NCBI RefSeq assembly: GCF_021044625.1
Contig: NZ_CP087999.1
Location: 2,187,001-2,251,000 of the forward strand
Length of the DNA stretch: 64,000 bases
From: Geomonas sp. RF6
Lineage (GTDB): Bacteria > Desulfobacterota > Desulfuromonadia > Geobacterales > Geobacteraceae
Direction: 5' to 3'
Every line of letters starts with the position of its first letter. The first letter of the stretch is position 1. Below are positions 47,995 to 55,484 of this stretch, in pieces. The notes beneath the pieces were generated by a model. It ran no database searches and was not told the origin of the DNA. It saw nothing but the letters and a program-made list of their open reading frames with translations. The translations under genes were made by a program, and so were the position numbers.

Positions 47995-50336
47995 GCGATG
48001 AGCCTCACCTGTCTTCCGGCGCAGTCGATCTCCAGCGTCCCGGCGCGGGACCAGTCGGTGAAATTCTTTTCTCCGGCGCCGATCACAGCGGGGATGCCGA
48101 GCTCGGCGCAGCGGATGGCCATGTGGGAGTTCGCCCCCCCGAACTGTGTCACCAGCCCGGCGATCTTTCTGGAGAAGAGGAAGTCGTAGCCGGGGTCCGC
48201 AGAGCGGATGAAGACGACCTTGCCGGAGATCTCCGCGCCGTTTATCTCCGACTCGCGGGCCGACTCGGCGATGACCCTGCCGAGGGTGATGTAGTTCGGC
48301 GTCTCCGCCTCCACGTGGAAGCCGTAGACGTCCGATGCCTTCCTGATCACCGCGGGGAGCTTGATGGCCCGGGTGTAGCCGTAGAGCTTGCGGTTCACCG
48401 CGATGTCGGCGAGGAGTATCTCCTTCAGGTCCCTGTGGTCGAGCGCTGAGTAAAGGGAGAGGACCGTCCTGACGTCGAGGTACGAGAGGTCGTCGCGGCT
48501 CACGCCGTAGCTCGTACCAAGCTCGCCGATGAGGCCGAGGATGTCGTTGAGGGTACGGGTAAAGGTGAGCTTCGCGTACTCCCTCCCCTCGATCGCCTGC
48601 ACCATAAAGGAGAGGAGTCCGTCGGCGTCGGCGCGGATCCCGTTTTCCCTCAGGAGCTGGGAGATCTGCCCCTTCTGCTCCTCCGTGAAGCTGTAGGCAC
48701 CGTGGGGGCAGCCGGACTCGCTCATCCTGGAGAAATACTGGTCGAAGTTTTCGCGGTAGCTCGGGGAGAGGATGTCGTACGTCCCCGGGCGCAGGTGGCC
48801 GAACTCCCGGAAAAACTCCTCCCTGGTGAGGGTCCCGGCGGAGAGGCGGCAAAGGGCGGTCTGCAGCTGCTTGGAGACGGTATTGAGGGAGGCGAGGAAG
48901 CTTCCCCGCTCTTCCTTCGTCATGACCCCGGCCTCCACGAAGGAGCCGAGGAACTGGACCGCTATAAAGGCTGCCCGGGCGACGCCGGCAAAGGGGAGGG
49001 TGCCGTATCTCTTGCAGTACTCCACCAGCCAGTAGATCTTCTCGATGGGGGTGAGGTCCGAGGTGTGGATCGCGGCGTGGTGCTTCTTCAGCTCCTCGAT
49101 CTTCGCGAGGTCCGCCTTGTACAGCCCCTGGCTCGCGTCGAGGACGCCGTTGGTGAGATCGAGGAGGGCGAACTCGATGCGGCGGATCTCGTTGCGGTTG
49201 AAGCCGTGGCTCTCCAGCTCCTGGAGTTTTTCCGGAAGGTTCAGGTAGTAGCAGGAGTGCACGATCTCGAACTCCACCTTGTCGTGCAACTCGGGGCAGA
49301 GGTCGAGCTTGTTCAGGTAGTAGTCCGCGAGCTTGCGGGCGATCTGCTCGTCCAGCTCCTTGGGGATGAAGGAGTTGAAGTCGACCCTGACGTCGATGTA
49401 CGGCATCCCCAGGAAGGAGACGAGGAGCGGGTGGCTGCGCAGGTTGCGGTAGCCGTAGTTGTCCCGCTGGTAGGCCCAGACGCTGTCGGTGACGAGCTCC
49501 TTGTAGAGGGAGAGCGCGAGCTGCCGGGGGCGCAGCCCGATGATCTCCGCCGGATTCCAGTCGGGCATGACTCCGAAGATCGTCTTCTCTCCGAGCAGGT
49601 TCGGGTGGGGGGCGGAGAGCTTCTCGATCTTGCGGTGCATCTTGTTGAGGGAGTCCTTGAGATCGAGGGCCGAGAGGTCGTCCTTGCCGTGCCGGGTGAT
49701 GGGGCGCACCTGCAGGATGTACAGCTCGCCTGCGCTGATGGCGAATTCGATGTCGAGCGCCGTGTTGCCGCACAGCGCCTCGATCTCCGAGCAGGCAAGG
49801 GTCACCGCGCGCAGCGCCGGGTCCTCCGGCGGGAGCGGTGCCCCCTTGAAGTGGATGTAGCTCCTGCACGTCGTGTCGCCGCCGGTGACGGAGTCGGTCC
49901 TGCCGCTCTCGTCGTAGTTGATGGCGTAGTAGGGAGCGAGGGTGTCCACGTCGGCGGTGAAGACCACCCCCGACATGGAAACCTGGCGCAGCATCGGCTG
50001 CACGAAGAGCTCCTCGCTTTCGGAGCACTCGCCGTACGACTCGATGACCGCATGCAGCGCCCGGGCGATGGCGTCGCCGTCGTCACGGGGGACGTCGAGG
50101 ACGGAGCGGAAGTGACCGGCGTTGGAGGTGGCGAGGTTATCCTCGGCGCTCGCCGAGGAGCGCACCACGAGGTGCGACTCCGCCATCTGCCGCTGGATGC
50201 GCTCCACCGCGGCGGAAAGGTCGTTTCTGACCTCCGCCACCGTAAGGCGCAATACCGGCAGGGCCCGCCAGCTGCGGACCAGGAGGGCCAGGTCTTCGAG
50301 GGTCTTTCCCTTCGTGCTCAGAGACAGCGCCGCCAT
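47991..50336 (-). CDS. L-glutamine kinase-like PEP-synthase-family enzyme (Cj1418-type)
   Basis: 781 aa. The N-terminal ATP-grasp region has LVVRSSASAEDNLATSNAGH near 56-75 and LEIFVQPM-like elements, and an IEFAISAGELYILQVRP strand. The C-terminal swivelling domain has the phospho-histidine loop QFGGANSHMAIRCAELGIPA, His at about residue 738. The central 250-600 region does not match the PEP/pyruvate domain of PEP synthase or PPDK. That layout fits the glutamine kinase that makes L-glutamine phosphate from ATP. ATG 50336 follows the methyltransferase stop closely. Confidence 0.83.
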   Translation of the reverse strand: MAALSLSTKGKTLEDLALLVRSWRALPVLRLTVAEVRNDLSAAVERIQRQMAESHLVVRSSASAEDNLATSNAGHFRSVLDVPRDDGDAIARALHAVIESYGECSESEELFVQPMLRQVSMSGVVFTADVDTLAPYYAINYDESGRTDSVTGGDTTCRSYIHFKGAPLPPEDPALRAVTLACSEIEALCGNTALDIEFAISAGELYILQVRPITRHGKDDLSALDLKDSLNKMHRKIEKLSAPHPNLLGEKTIFGVMPDWNPAEIIGLRPRQLALSLYKELVTDSVWAYQRDNYGYRNLRSHPLLVSFLGMPYIDVRVDFNSFIPKELDEQIARKLADYYLNKLDLCPELHDKVEFEIVHSCYYLNLPEKLQELESHGFNRNEIRRIEFALLDLTNGVLDASQGLYKADLAKIEELKKHHAAIHTSDLTPIEKIYWLVEYCKRYGTLPFAGVARAAFIAVQFLGSFVEAGVMTKEERGSFLASLNTVSKQLQTALCRLSAGTLTREEFFREFGHLRPGTYDILSPSYRENFDQYFSRMSESGCPHGAYSFTEEQKGQISQLLRENGIRADADGLLSFMVQAIEGREYAKLTFTRTLNDILGLIGELGTSYGVSRDDLSYLDVRTVLSLYSALDHRDLKEILLADIAVNRKLYGYTRAIKLPAVIRKASDVYGFHVEAETPNYITLGRVIAESARESEINGAEISGKVVFIRSADPGYDFLFSRKIAGLVTQFGGANSHMAIRCAELGIPAVIGAGEKNFTDWSRAGTLEIDCAGRQVRLIA

Positions 50337-50340
50337 CTTC

Positions 50341-51117
50341 TTACCCCACCCGCTGCGCGGTCCAAGCCCTGGTGGTGTAGCGGATGGTGAACTCGGCCGG
50401 GAGCTCCTTGCGCATCGCTTCGGTGATCTTCCCGAAAAGCGCGGCGCCCTCCTCGGTAGCGAAGTCCCAGTACTTGTTCTTCACGCTTCTCCAGGCGCTG
50501 ATGTACTGGTCGATGGTGCGCGGGACCACGAAGTCCGACTCGAGGTAGAGTATCTCGCCGAAGAGGTGCTCGTGCTCCTCCAGTACCGGGCGCTGGTCCT
50601 CGCGGCGCACGCCGCGGTCGTAGTCGGGGACGAAGCTCACGATGATGTTTTCCGCCTGCTCCTGGATCGGGTCGTGCAGGTTCCTGTGGTTCCACATGCA
50701 GGAGAAGTAGCCGCCGGGCTTGAGGATGCGGTGCGCCTCCTTGAGCGCCAGGGTGCGGTCCATGACGTTGAAGCTGCTGCCGAAGGTGACCCAGTTGGCG
50801 GTGGCGTCGGCGATCCCCGTCTCGGTGCCGTTCGCCTTCACCCACTTCACCTGGCTCGACTCCGCGGTGCGCTCGATCCCGAAGCCGCGCATCTGGTCGT
50901 TCGGCTCCACTGCGACCACGGAAACGCCGCGCTCCAGGAGCATGATCGTGAGGTTCCCGGTGCCGGCTCCGAGGTCCGCCACGACAAAGTCGGCGGAGCC
51001 GGTGCTGCCGACGTACTGGGCCAGCAGGTCGATCGCTCTCGGGTTGTAGTTGGGGCGGTATTCGTAGTACTTCGCGTGGAGGGAGTAGTCCCAGTGCTTT
51101 TCGACGAGATCTTTCAT
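50341..51117 (-). CDS. SAM-dependent methyltransferase (Cj1419/Cj1420-type)
   Basis: 258-aa class I methyltransferase with motif I VVADLGAGTGNLTIMLLE near 44-61, motif II VVAVEPNDQMRG and a post-motif WVTFGSSFNVMDRTLALKE. An N-terminal HWDYSLHAKYYEYRPNYN segment is typical of this group. Within the phosphoramidate gene set it would O-methylate the phosphoramidate before or after activation, giving the methyl group of O-methyl phosphoramidate (inference). It overlaps the upstream kinase by ATGA and precedes the glutamine-kinase gene by 4 nt. Confidence 0.82.
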   Translation of the reverse strand: MKDLVEKHWDYSLHAKYYEYRPNYNPRAIDLLAQYVGSTGSADFVVADLGAGTGNLTIMLLERGVSVVAVEPNDQMRGFGIERTAESSQVKWVKANGTETGIADATANWVTFGSSFNVMDRTLALKEAHRILKPGGYFSCMWNHRNLHDPIQEQAENIIVSFVPDYDRGVRREDQRPVLEEHEHLFGEILYLESDFVVPRTIDQYISAWRSVKNKYWDFATEEGAALFGKITEAMRKELPAEFTIRYTTRAWTAQRVG

Positions 51118-51635
51118 GGTTGCCTTTCCTTTAGGTTTAATATGGCCTCTATTTTCCGGGCGAGATTGTCGCGGAGGGTGTTGTCGATGACGAGATCGCA
51201 GTTGGCGGGCCTGTCGTATGGCAGGTCGATGCCGATGATGTCCTTCAGCTCTCCCCGCAGCGCCCTCGAGTAGATCCCCTTCTGGTCCCTTCTGACCAAC
51301 TCGTCGAAGTCGCAGTCGACGAAGATCTCCAGGTACTTCCCGATGTTCGCGCGGTTGAACTCGTGCACCTCCCTGAAGAGGGAGATGGTGGAGCAGACGA
51401 CGTCGATCCCCTGCTCCGTCAGCATCTTGCAGAGGTTCGCGTAGCTGTGGGCGAGCTTTTTCCTGTCCTCCACCGTGTGCCCGTGCAGGTCGCCAAAGAC
51501 GGTGCGCAGCACGTCGCCGTCGAGGAAGACCACATGCTGCCTCGTGGTTTTCAACTCCTGGTACAGCGCTTTGCCGATGGTGGTTTTCCCGGCTCCGGAG
51601 AGGCCGGTGATCCAGTAGAGGGTTCCGCTCTGCAT
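51114..51635 (-). CDS. CysC-like kinase, probable cytidine diphosphoramidate kinase (Cj1415-type)
   Basis: 173-aa P-loop kinase of the adenylylsulfate-kinase family: GLSGAGKTTIGKAL at 10-23, VVFLDGDVLRTVFGD near 36-50, FREVHEFNRANIGKYLEIF near 89, and GIYSRALRGELKDIIGID near 118-135. No sulfate-activation genes (cysD, cysN) are nearby, while all partners of the C. jejuni diphosphoramidate pathway are. A role in 3'-phosphorylating cytidine diphosphoramidate is therefore preferred. It is first gene of the operon, about 140 nt after a sigma-54-type promoter. Confidence 0.82.
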   Translation of the reverse strand: MQSGTLYWITGLSGAGKTTIGKALYQELKTTRQHVVFLDGDVLRTVFGDLHGHTVEDRKKLAHSYANLCKMLTEQGIDVVCSTISLFREVHEFNRANIGKYLEIFVDCDFDELVRRDQKGIYSRALRGELKDIIGIDLPYDRPANCDLVIDNTLRDNLARKIEAILNLKERQP

Positions 51636-51786
51636 GCTGCCTTTCTTCCTTTGCCGGTTAAAAGGGAATCAGGGGGTGGGGCCGCGCCCGCATTTTCCTG
51701 AAGCTCCATCATTGTTCGGTGCGCGTCCACGGAGGTGGGAGGTTTTGACACTGCGACCTGTAGGGAGCTGCGAATGCCGGGGAGGC

Positions 51787-51802
51787 TGCAAGGGGTGTGC
51801 CG
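51787..51802 (-). promoter_or_regulatory. Sigma-54 (-24/-12) promoter of the phosphoramidate/amino-sugar operon
   Basis: On the minus strand CGGCACACCCCTTGCA matches TGGCACG-N4-TTGCA except for two bases, with GG and GC correctly spaced. Predicted start is near 51775, giving a leader of about 140 nt to the ATG at 51635. Confidence 0.68.
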
Positions 51803-51893
51803 CATCTGAAAGTGCTGGCGTGACGGTAGTTTAGGGCGGGATGGTGCGGCTGGTGTCAAAAGTTTGAAGGGGTGCGGGGGAAAGGCAAAGAGC

Positions 51894-51930
51894 AAATCCC
51901 CCCTGTCCCCCCTTCGCAAAGGGGGGAACG
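51894..51930. repeat. Dispersed repeat family B, copy 1
   Basis: AAATCCCCCCTGTCCCCCC, then CTTCGCAAAGGGGGGAAC, an imperfect palindrome around TTCGCAAA. Other copies: 53352-53389, 56518-56546 (shortened), 56607-56641 and 56796-56833. Confidence 0.8.
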
Positions 51931-51975
51931 CGAGGGCGCCTTTAGCGGTTCATGGGAAATTCTACTCGCTCGCCA

Positions 51976-52016
51976 GAAAAGAAAAAAAGGGGGCAGGCTG
52001 TTGAGCCTGACCCCTT
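51976..52016 (-). terminator. Intrinsic terminator of the TPR gene at 52043
   Basis: Read on the minus strand, AAGGGGTCAGGCT pairs with AGCCTGCCCCCTT around CAAC, followed by a run of T. Confidence 0.88.
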
Positions 52017-52042
52017 GGATAACTTGCTGATGATTTCCCGGT

Positions 52043-53218
52043 TTAGAAGAACGCCTGCGCGTAGCCGTCGTACTCGTCCCCGGTGGGATCCATGCTCCTT
52101 CCTTTGATGTCCTTTCCGGAGAACTTGAAGACCATGTGGGACGGGTCGATGGTGGCGTTGCCTTCGGCGTTCTGGCTGATCATGAAGGTCACCGTCGCCT
52201 GTTGACCCGTGGGGTCGTACACCACCCGGGTGGGGTTCTGAGGGATGTAGGCTTCGGTCGGTGCGATGGCCAGCGTGTTGTTGTAGTACCCCGCCACCCC
52301 TCCCGACGCCTTGTTCATGGTCCAGTTGTTCGGGTCCTGCACGGAGGCCTGGTCCATCTTGCTGTCGAAGTAGAAGGTCATGGTGAATTCTGCGGACTTT
52401 CCCGGCGTGATGAGGGTTGGGTCGAGCGCATAGAGCTGGGTGTTGGGGCCGAGGCCGCTGGCCCAGTCGATCTCGCTGCCGGTGACCAGCATCCTCGGCT
52501 GCGCGATCGATTTCTTGAGGAGATACCCCTGCGCGGGGTCGATCCCTGTGAGGATATCGACCTCCTTGTTCGCCTTGGTGGTGTCGCCGAGCGCAGCGTA
52601 CGCTGTGCCGAGCTCGAGGTGGGCCGACGCCATCTTCGGACGGATCCTGATGGCCTGGGTGAGCTGCTTTACGGCCTCCTCGTACTTCTTCTCCTTGTTA
52701 AGCGTCATGCCGAGGGCGTAGTAGGGGTTCGGGTCGTTCGGCGCCATCTTGATGACCTTCTTGAACTGCGCCTCCGCCTCTGCATATTTTCCCTGCTGCT
52801 GGTAGGCCTGGCCGAGGGTGTAGGGCGCGACCGTGTCGGTCGGGTTCAGCTTGATCGCCTCCTTGAACTCCTTCTCCGCCTCTTTGTACTGCTTGTTCTG
52901 CAAGTAGATGTTTGCCAGGTTGACGTGGGTCTTGTCCTGGCTCGGATCGATGGCGAGGGAGGTCTTGTAGGTCTTGATGGCCTCGGTCGTCTTCTTCTGC
53001 GCGAGGTAGGTGTTGGCCAGGAAGTTGTACGACTGCGTCGACTGCGGATCGAGCGCGATGGCGCGCTGAAATGCAGTGACGGCACGGTCGTACTTCTTGT
53101 CCTTGTAATAGTTCAGGCCGCTGGTGGCGGCGCTGTTCGCCAACTGCGCCTGCTGGTCGGGCGAGGTGATGATAGAGGAGAAAAGACCGTCCGTTGTGGA
53201 AAATGCATCGTAAGCCAT
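52043..53218 (-). CDS. TPR protein with C-terminal beta-rich domain, sigma-28-linked
   Basis: 391 aa. At least five canonical TPRs occupy residues 29-225 (for example GLNYYKDKKYDRAVTAFQRA and YTLGQAYQQQGKYAEAEAQF). The C-terminal part (about 235-391) is beta-rich, with TPGKSAEFTMTFYFDSKM and QATVTFMISQNAEG, and resembles an Ig-like or beta-sandwich fold. No signal peptide, no catalytic motif. Lysine-rich codon content contrasts with the Arg/Ala-rich TPR transferases nearby. The sigma-28-like promoter 25 nt before the leader suggests expression with the filament; partner or target unknown. Confidence 0.75.
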   Translation of the reverse strand: MAYDAFSTTDGLFSSIITSPDQQAQLANSAATSGLNYYKDKKYDRAVTAFQRAIALDPQSTQSYNFLANTYLAQKKTTEAIKTYKTSLAIDPSQDKTHVNLANIYLQNKQYKEAEKEFKEAIKLNPTDTVAPYTLGQAYQQQGKYAEAEAQFKKVIKMAPNDPNPYYALGMTLNKEKKYEEAVKQLTQAIRIRPKMASAHLELGTAYAALGDTTKANKEVDILTGIDPAQGYLLKKSIAQPRMLVTGSEIDWASGLGPNTQLYALDPTLITPGKSAEFTMTFYFDSKMDQASVQDPNNWTMNKASGGVAGYYNNTLAIAPTEAYIPQNPTRVVYDPTGQQATVTFMISQNAEGNATIDPSHMVFKFSGKDIKGRSMDPTGDEYDGYAQAFF

Positions 53219-53250
53219 GACTTTTTCTACCTTTCTCTCGGATGCCGCCT

Positions 53251-53278
53251 GTATCGGCAGGCGTCGAGGAAAACTTTA
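53251..53278 (-). promoter_or_regulatory. Candidate sigma-28 promoter of the TPR gene
   Basis: On the minus strand TAAAGTTT, a 12-nt spacer, then GCCGATAC. Both elements are nearly perfect but the spacer is one base longer than ideal. Predicted start lies about 25 nt before the ATG at 53218. Confidence 0.6.
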
Positions 53279-53351
53279 GCGGTTTTTTCTTGGTTCACGG
53301 AAATTTCGACGAGCCAGGAAAACGTTGCCCGTGCCACTGCAAGTGACCTCA

Positions 53352-53389
53352 CGTTCCCCCCTTTGCGAAGGGGGGACAGGGGGGATTTA
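53352..53389. repeat. Dispersed repeat family B, copy 2
   Basis: Reverse-oriented copy, GTTCCCCCCTTTGCGAAGGG then GGGACAGGGGGGATTT, directly beside a REP-like element. Confidence 0.8.
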
Positions 53390-53392
53390 ACA

Positions 53393-53424
53393 TGCCGGAA
53401 ACGCTCCGCTTATTCCGGCCTACA
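53393..53424. repeat. REP-like palindromic repeat, copy 4
   Basis: TGCCGGAAACGCTCCGC followed by TTATTCCGGCCTACA, the reverse orientation of the copy at 24369. Confidence 0.75.
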
Positions 53425-53461
53425 TGAAAGGCCCCCGTGCCGTTGGCGCGGGGGCCTCTCT
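53425..53461 (-). terminator. Probable terminator of the TPR-GT2 gene at 53486
   Basis: On the minus strand AGGCCCCCGCGCC pairs with GGCACGGGGGCCT around a short loop, followed by TTTC. The stem is strong but the T-run short. Confidence 0.6.
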
Positions 53462-53485
53462 GTAACGCGTCTTGTGCCGTCGCCC

Positions 53486-55177
53486 TTACGCCACCAGCTT
53501 CAGGCTCTCCCGAGCCTCCATGTTCCACGGCTCCAGTTGCAGAACCCTGTCGTAGAAGCAGCGGGCTTCTTCTTCCCTTTGCAGCATTTCGCAGATCTTG
53601 CCGAGGCTCATGAGCGTCTCGACGTTCCTCGGCTCCTTGCGCAGCTCCGCGAGATAGATGGCGATGGCTCCGTCCGGGTTGTCCCCCTCCACGAAGTAGA
53701 AGTCGGCGAGGTTTTTCTGGAAAACGCTGTTTTCCGGGGCAAGCTCAGCAGCCTTTCTGTAGTGGGCCAGCGCCTTCTCCTTCTCGCCGCTCTGGTAGCT
53801 CAGTACCGCGAGATCGTTGTGGGCGAGGGCGAAGTCGGGAAATACCGCAACGAGATTTTCCAGGGCGTCATGCGCCTCTGCGAAGGCGCCATCGGCGACC
53901 AGCACCTGTGCCGCCGCGTAGCGCTCCTCTGCGCTCTGCTCGACCTTCGGTTCGAGCGTCCGCAGCGCCGTGACGCGCTCGCGCAGCACCTGGTTCCACG
54001 GCTCGATCTCCAGCCCCCTCTGGTAGAAACTTTCCGCCTCTGCGGGGTGGCTGATCGCCTCGCTGATGATGCCGAGGTTGAGAAGCGTCTCCACGTCGCG
54101 GGGGGAGTCCTGCAGGAGCTTGAGGTAGATCGCGATCGCCTCGTCGGTCCTGCCAGCTTCCACAAAGTAGATATCGGCCAGGTTTTTCTGGAAGACGCTC
54201 TCCTGCGGGGCGAGTCGCACGGCGGCTTCGTAATGCTCCACCGCGTCGGCAACATTCCCCATCCCGTAGCTGAGGGCGGCGAGGTCATTGTGGGCGGTGG
54301 CGTGGTCAGGATAGCGTGCCACCAGACGGCGCAGCCCCTGCAGCGCCCCCTCCTCGTTCCCTTCCTGGAGCGCCTTCTCTATGGAGGCATATGCCTCCTC
54401 CGGCGTGGCTTCGGCAGCGGGTGCCTGCACCGGCTGAGAAGGTTGCGTTTCCGGGAGGGGGATCGATGTGCTTTCAGCGACGGGGCTGAGTCTGCTGTCG
54501 GAAGCGACGAGCTTCAGCCCGGTGAAACGGTCGACATGCAGCATGCGGAAGCGGCGAACGACCTGCAGCATGAGGTTACGCAGCGGCGCATCTTCGTCTT
54601 CGGACTTGAACCAGCCGATCGTGTCGTGCACGTCGCGGCGCCACATGGGGTGCGGGGCGACAAGGGATATCTGGCTGAGCTGCTGCACCGTGTAGTCCGG
54701 CCAGATCATCTTGCCGAAGCTGGTGTGCCGCTCGAAGCTCTCGTGGGGGATGGTGGTAAAGCAGGTGTCACCGTAGGCGAGCATGGCGTCGGCGTTCTCG
54801 TCGAGCGCGGCGGCCAGCAGCTCCAGTGCGTCGCACTTGAGCCGGTCCGTTGCTTCGAGCACCATGAGGTAGCGGCCGGAAGCGATCTTCGCCCCCAGGT
54901 TCCAGGCGGCGCAGACCCCGATCCGGCCGGTCCGTACGGCGGTTATGTTGTCGTAGCGTCTCTGCATCTCCGCGACGATGGCCCATTCCGACTGCTGGGA
55001 CGCCCGGTCGATCACGATGACCTCGACGGCGTCGGAGATACTCTGCTCCATGAGCCCAGTAAGGCACTCCCTCAGGTGCGCCTCTTCGTTCCTTACTGCG
55101 ACGAGGACGGTGATCTTCGGCATTTGTGCGGCATGGTCGACTGCTCCGCCAGTGGGGCGGCAAACGAGCTGGCTCAT
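53486..55177 (-). CDS. TPR protein with a degenerate GT2 domain
   Basis: 563 aa. The N-terminus (about 20-230) aligns by eye with the first GT2 domain of the 1547-aa protein: ITVLVAVRNEEAHLRECLTG, VEVIVIDRASQQSEW, MLAYGDTCF, PHPMWRRDVHDTIGWF. The metal-binding acidic motif is lost, however (VLEATDRLK where the homologue has NANTDDRLR), and so is the later AADYEFWLR motif. It is therefore probably a non-catalytic glycan- or protein-binding module. Residues 270-563 are two blocks of TPRs, each ending in a repeated RVLQLEPWN-like unit. ATG 55177 has CGGAG upstream. A perfect sigma-54 promoter lies before it. Confidence 0.8.
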   Translation of the reverse strand: MSQLVCRPTGGAVDHAAQMPKITVLVAVRNEEAHLRECLTGLMEQSISDAVEVIVIDRASQQSEWAIVAEMQRRYDNITAVRTGRIGVCAAWNLGAKIASGRYLMVLEATDRLKCDALELLAAALDENADAMLAYGDTCFTTIPHESFERHTSFGKMIWPDYTVQQLSQISLVAPHPMWRRDVHDTIGWFKSEDEDAPLRNLMLQVVRRFRMLHVDRFTGLKLVASDSRLSPVAESTSIPLPETQPSQPVQAPAAEATPEEAYASIEKALQEGNEEGALQGLRRLVARYPDHATAHNDLAALSYGMGNVADAVEHYEAAVRLAPQESVFQKNLADIYFVEAGRTDEAIAIYLKLLQDSPRDVETLLNLGIISEAISHPAEAESFYQRGLEIEPWNQVLRERVTALRTLEPKVEQSAEERYAAAQVLVADGAFAEAHDALENLVAVFPDFALAHNDLAVLSYQSGEKEKALAHYRKAAELAPENSVFQKNLADFYFVEGDNPDGAIAIYLAELRKEPRNVETLMSLGKICEMLQREEEARCFYDRVLQLEPWNMEARESLKLVA

Positions 55178-55484
55178 GGTGATTCTCCGTGTATTTGTGA
55201 AAGTGCGCCGCGGCGCGCTGCGACGACGTCTCCACAGCAAGGGACGTGCCATCGGGGAAGAGCTGCCTGGCCGCTGATGGAGGCCTCGATCAGCGCGGCA
55301 GGAACCGAAGGGGCGTGCGACATCGCAAAATCGCTGCCTTTCCGGCAGCTTCAGCGCGCGGCTCCCTTGCCACTTCCCCCCGGTGCCCGGTGCACCTCTC
55401 GCCTCCTTCATGAACGTGACGGGGGTGAGTCAATTAATTGAAGGGCGTGGGCGCAGGGTGTTGTCAAATCGCCGACAGGGCTTG
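55178..55484. other. Intergenic region
   Basis: 307 nt holding a leftward sigma-54 promoter and the 3' side of the EamA gene. No other signal or gene seen. Confidence 0.6.
55236..55251 (-). promoter_or_regulatory. Sigma-54 promoter of the TPR-GT2 gene
   Basis: On the minus strand TGGCACGTCCCTTGCT is an exact match to TGGCACG-N4-TTGCW. Predicted start is near 55224, with a leader of about 45 nt. Confidence 0.83.

Larger units (their letters stand above)
51636..52042. other. Intergenic region upstream of the phosphoramidate operon
   Basis: A 407-nt gap. It contains a leftward sigma-54-type promoter, a family B repeat, and the terminator of the gene at 52043. No credible gene is seen. Confidence 0.7.

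Noticed and set aside
47991-50336. Calling this gene phosphoenolpyruvate synthase
   Set aside because: It has the ATP-grasp and phospho-His parts but not the PEP/pyruvate-binding domain, and the neighbours fit glutamine phosphorylation.
51114-51635. Sulfate assimilation via adenylylsulfate kinase
   Set aside because: No sulfate adenylyltransferase or PAPS reductase genes are nearby and the gene is embedded in the phosphoramidate operon.
35090-51635. Prophage or integrative element
   Set aside because: No integrase, transposase, phage structural genes or attachment-site repeats were found. The genes form ordinary glycan operons with the same GC-rich codon use as the surroundings.
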